Positions 63,401-64,000 of a DNA stretch of 64,000 bases are shown piece by piece. The notes beneath the pieces were generated by a model that did no database searches, was not told the DNA's origin, and saw only the letters and a program-made list of their open reading frames with translations. Every line of letters begins with the position of its first letter. Position 1 is the stretch's first letter. Origin of the DNA: Anaerolineae bacterium (GTDB lineage Bacteria; Chloroflexota; Anaerolineae; Aggregatilineales; Phototrophicaceae). The position numbers and the translations under genes were made by a program. The stretch spans positions 91,058 through 155,057 of the forward strand of contig JAJEBK010000043.1 in the NCBI GenBank assembly GCA_022823945.1, in the 5' to 3' direction.

Positions 63401-63653
63401 GTTCATTCCTGATCTGCCGGCTGGCTGGGCAGGACGGGTCAACCAGGGCGGCGATCTGCTGCGGCGGCTGGCTGGTCTGCCGGCGGTGGTGGCGCTGGGC
63501 GAGTTCGCTCCTACCACCCAAGCCTATGCCGTATACGAACAGCTGGAGAGCGATATCGCCGGGCAGCTGGCACGGCTGGAATCTGTAGAAACGGGCACCG
63601 TGGCCGACTTGCAAGCGCAACTGCTGGAGCAGGGCATATCAGCGGTGGGCTGA
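60453..63653 (+). CDS. BNR/Asp-box beta-propeller protein (VPS10/sortilin-like)
   Basis: 1066 aa. At least ten Asp-box motifs are seen, such as KSSDGGRSW, RSTDGGDSW, RSLDGGDSW, RSDDHGDSW, KSSDEGSSW and KTKDYGRSW, spread over residues 100-700, enough for two propellers. This is the VPS10/BNR family often annotated as glycosyl hydrolase. The beginning NIGHWRCIGPFRGGRV is typical of the family's first blade. A C-terminal part has a beta-sandwich-like stretch (LLTYWLDAKPAAPISLRI) and a helical tail. No signal peptide follows ATG 60453, unlike most relatives, and the frame upstream to 60375 adds none. An intrinsic terminator follows. Ligand unknown. Confidence 0.85.
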   Translation: MSIPLDNIGHWRCIGPFRGGRVVTVAGHPSELGTFYFGACAGGVWKTDDAGQYWRNISDGYFKTGSVGALAVSQADPNIIYAGMGEATIRIDVSHGDGVYKSSDGGRSWRHCGLGDTRHIGKLRIHPQDPDTVFVAALGHAFGRNEQRGIFRSTDGGDSWRRVLFVSDKAGAIDLSIDQNNPRIIYASIWEARRDFHTIQSGGADSGIWRSLDGGDSWHNISSKPGLPGGILGKIGIAASPAQPGRVYALIEHAQQQGMYRSDDHGDSWTFTARNFDITSRSWYYMHLTACPQDADTVWVNNLRLWKSIDAGATFAQVGTPHGDNHDLWIDPHNPLRMVQGNDGGACVSLNGGASWSSIFNQPTAQFYRLCTDNRDPYNVYGTQQDNSSIAVPSRSSKSSILWQDCFIAGTGESGFIVTKPDDDDIVVVGAIGSSPGGGNALQRYDHASKQLRLVTTVPVQSFGEAANGLQQRFAWTYPILFSPFAPHDLYIGGDCVYKSSDEGSSWQAISPDLTRTDPSTLVISGGPINRDVGAAEVYATVTALAASLHEKGVLWAGSDDGLLHITRDDGADWREITPPQLPEWSYVHCIEASPHDRASAYFAAMRYKLDDYSPYLFKTKDYGRSWQRIDAGIPRADFTRVIRCDPDREGLLYAGTETGVYISFNDGENWQPLQLDLPVTPVYDLALKRGDLIAATHGRAFWIFDDVSRLHQCIPDFSNTDETGRDEAATRSAASPGCRLLKPRPTQRLLESIDARRLIDQPGKTYMSSTGISAAYTHRRSPENDVERRFLDSGENLPRGVLLTYWLDAKPAAPISLRISDATGRLLREFTSLDPERASKEDKPDNELRITAQAGWNRFVWDMRLPYSPKLDGDDPQFERLPGPTVVPADYQATLTVGDWSQTQPITLVKDATGSANQTENQAQFDLLLQIHKTYSEATRAINKLRRLRRQLDDLLARDDNGMFGQGPVTLRATLLEIERSLFIPDLPAGWAGRVNQGGDLLRRLAGLPAVVALGEFAPTTQAYAVYEQLESDIAGQLARLESVETGTVADLQAQLLEQGISAVG

Positions 63654-63673
63654 CCAAAGTGACTTAGCCCCCG

Positions 63674-63701
63674 ACTATCCCTGAGGACAGGACAGTTTTT
63701 T
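63674..63701 (+). terminator. Intrinsic terminator after the beta-propeller gene
   Basis: An imperfect stem from ACTATCCCTG (63674-63683) to CAGGACAGT (63688-63696), loop AGGA, ends in six T residues (63696-63701). Confidence 0.55.
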
Positions 63702-63716
63702 CTATCCCATCCCCGG

Positions 63717-63742
63717 CCCTTCCCCATATCAATGGGGAAGGG
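63717..63742. repeat. Perfect 11-bp hairpin repeat
   Basis: CCCTTCCCCAT (63717-63727) and ATGGGGAAGGG (63732-63742) around ATCA. Of the same type as other GC-rich intergenic palindromes here. Nothing else is seen in 63743-63817. Confidence 0.5.
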
Positions 63743-63821
63743 TGACTTGTCGAGAAACCAGTGCGATTATTGCTAATCTGCAAGAAATTGAGCATCAGAC
63801 TTCATTTACTCTGAACGCGCT

Positions 63822-63849
63822 CCCCCTCCTTAATGCTTCGGGGAGGGGG
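63822..63849. repeat. C-run/G-run palindromic repeat
   Basis: CCCCCTCC (63822-63829) and GGAGGGGG (63842-63849), followed by further G-runs to 63861, immediately before the insertion element. Confidence 0.45.
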
Positions 63850-63862
63850 TTGGGGGTGGGGT

Positions 63863-64000
63863 TGTAGTGGTCCCGAAAAACTGGACACCTAGTAAAGAGA
63901 GTATACTGGATGCACAGGGACGGAGACAGCCCTATGGGAAGGCATCGCAAGTACACACCGGAGACGAAAGTCAGGATCGTGCTGGAAATCATTCGTGGCG
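63863..64000 (+). mobile_element. Left end of an IS3-family insertion sequence (continues past the window)
   Basis: TGTAGTGGTCCCGAAAAACT and the following GGACAC resemble the terminal inverted repeat of IS3-family elements, which begin with TG. About 50 nt inside begins a transposase OrfA reading frame. The right end and target duplication are outside the window. TATACT (63902-63907) may be the transposase -10. Confidence 0.8.
63934..64000 (+). CDS. IS3-family transposase OrfA, N-terminal fragment (cut by the window end)
   Basis: Only the first 22 codons are in the window: MGRHRKYTPETKVRIV, followed by LEIIRG. KYTPE-K-RIVLE is the standard opening of the helix-turn-helix OrfA of IS3/IS911-like elements, which binds the IS ends. 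It lies 71 nt inside the terminal repeat, as expected. Whether the element is intact cannot be seen. Confidence 0.8.
   Translation, partial: MGRHRKYTPETKVRIVLEIIRG

Overview
The window is about 64 kb of GC-rich, densely packed bacterial chromosome. The gene content fits a Chloroflexota-like heterotroph: an archaeal/eukaryotic-type prolyl-tRNA synthetase, an hrcA-grpE-dnaK-dnaJ-prmA-menG heat-shock operon, two tandem S1-domain proteins, and biotin-dependent acyl-CoA carboxylation beside acyl-CoA dehydrogenases. The taxonomic assignment is inference, because no rRNA or other marker that would settle it lies here. MenG points to menaquinone, and a di-haem cytochrome points to respiratory electron transfer.

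Layout. 1-12447 (+) is an information-processing block: the 3' end of proS, a NYN-domain protein, rpsO, pnp, a tightly coupled chain (small protein, degenerate methyltransferase, THUMP-like methyltransferase, phosphoribosyltransferase), two S1 paralogues, rpsU and infA. 12505-19320 (-) is the hrcA-grpE-dnaK-dnaJ-prmA-menG operon. 19450-31359 is mostly (+): trxA, prs, a VTT-family membrane protein, secA, an MBL-fold hydrolase, dnaE and pfkA, with mutM on (-). 31361-45349 (-) holds a YbaK-type deacylase, an SDR, two large membrane proteins resembling PMT/GT39 transferases, a di-haem oxidoreductase, a three-gene acyl-CoA carboxylase, a CYTH protein, a hypothetical protein, an MDR oxidoreductase and an acyl-CoA dehydrogenase. 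A methylmalonyl-CoA epimerase is divergent at 45445. 45947-64000 is more accessory: copA, a SocA/Panacea-like plus RelE-like toxin-antitoxin pair, an amidase, queG, a small HMA protein, glutaryl-CoA dehydrogenase, uvrA, mtnP, a RloB/AAA-ATPase defence-type pair, a leaderless ten-Asp-box beta-propeller protein, and the left end of an IS3-family element.

How the genes work together. The first block covers translation, RNA turnover and protein export. The carboxylase, epimerase and acyl-CoA dehydrogenases suggest catabolism of propionyl-CoA, branched-chain and glutaryl-CoA substrates. The two AT-richer islands (about 48.5-49.5 kb and 58.2-60.3 kb) look acquired and carry defence or addiction functions.

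Regulatory layer. Several genes have recognisable sigma-70-type promoters with a recurring TACAAT -10. A promoter followed by an intrinsic-terminator-like hairpin lies before the second S1 gene. The hrcA promoter lacks a canonical CIRCE element but carries another palindrome. Short palindromic repeats recur between genes. No CRISPR array, tRNA or rRNA was seen. No gene-free stretch exceeds about 300 bp.
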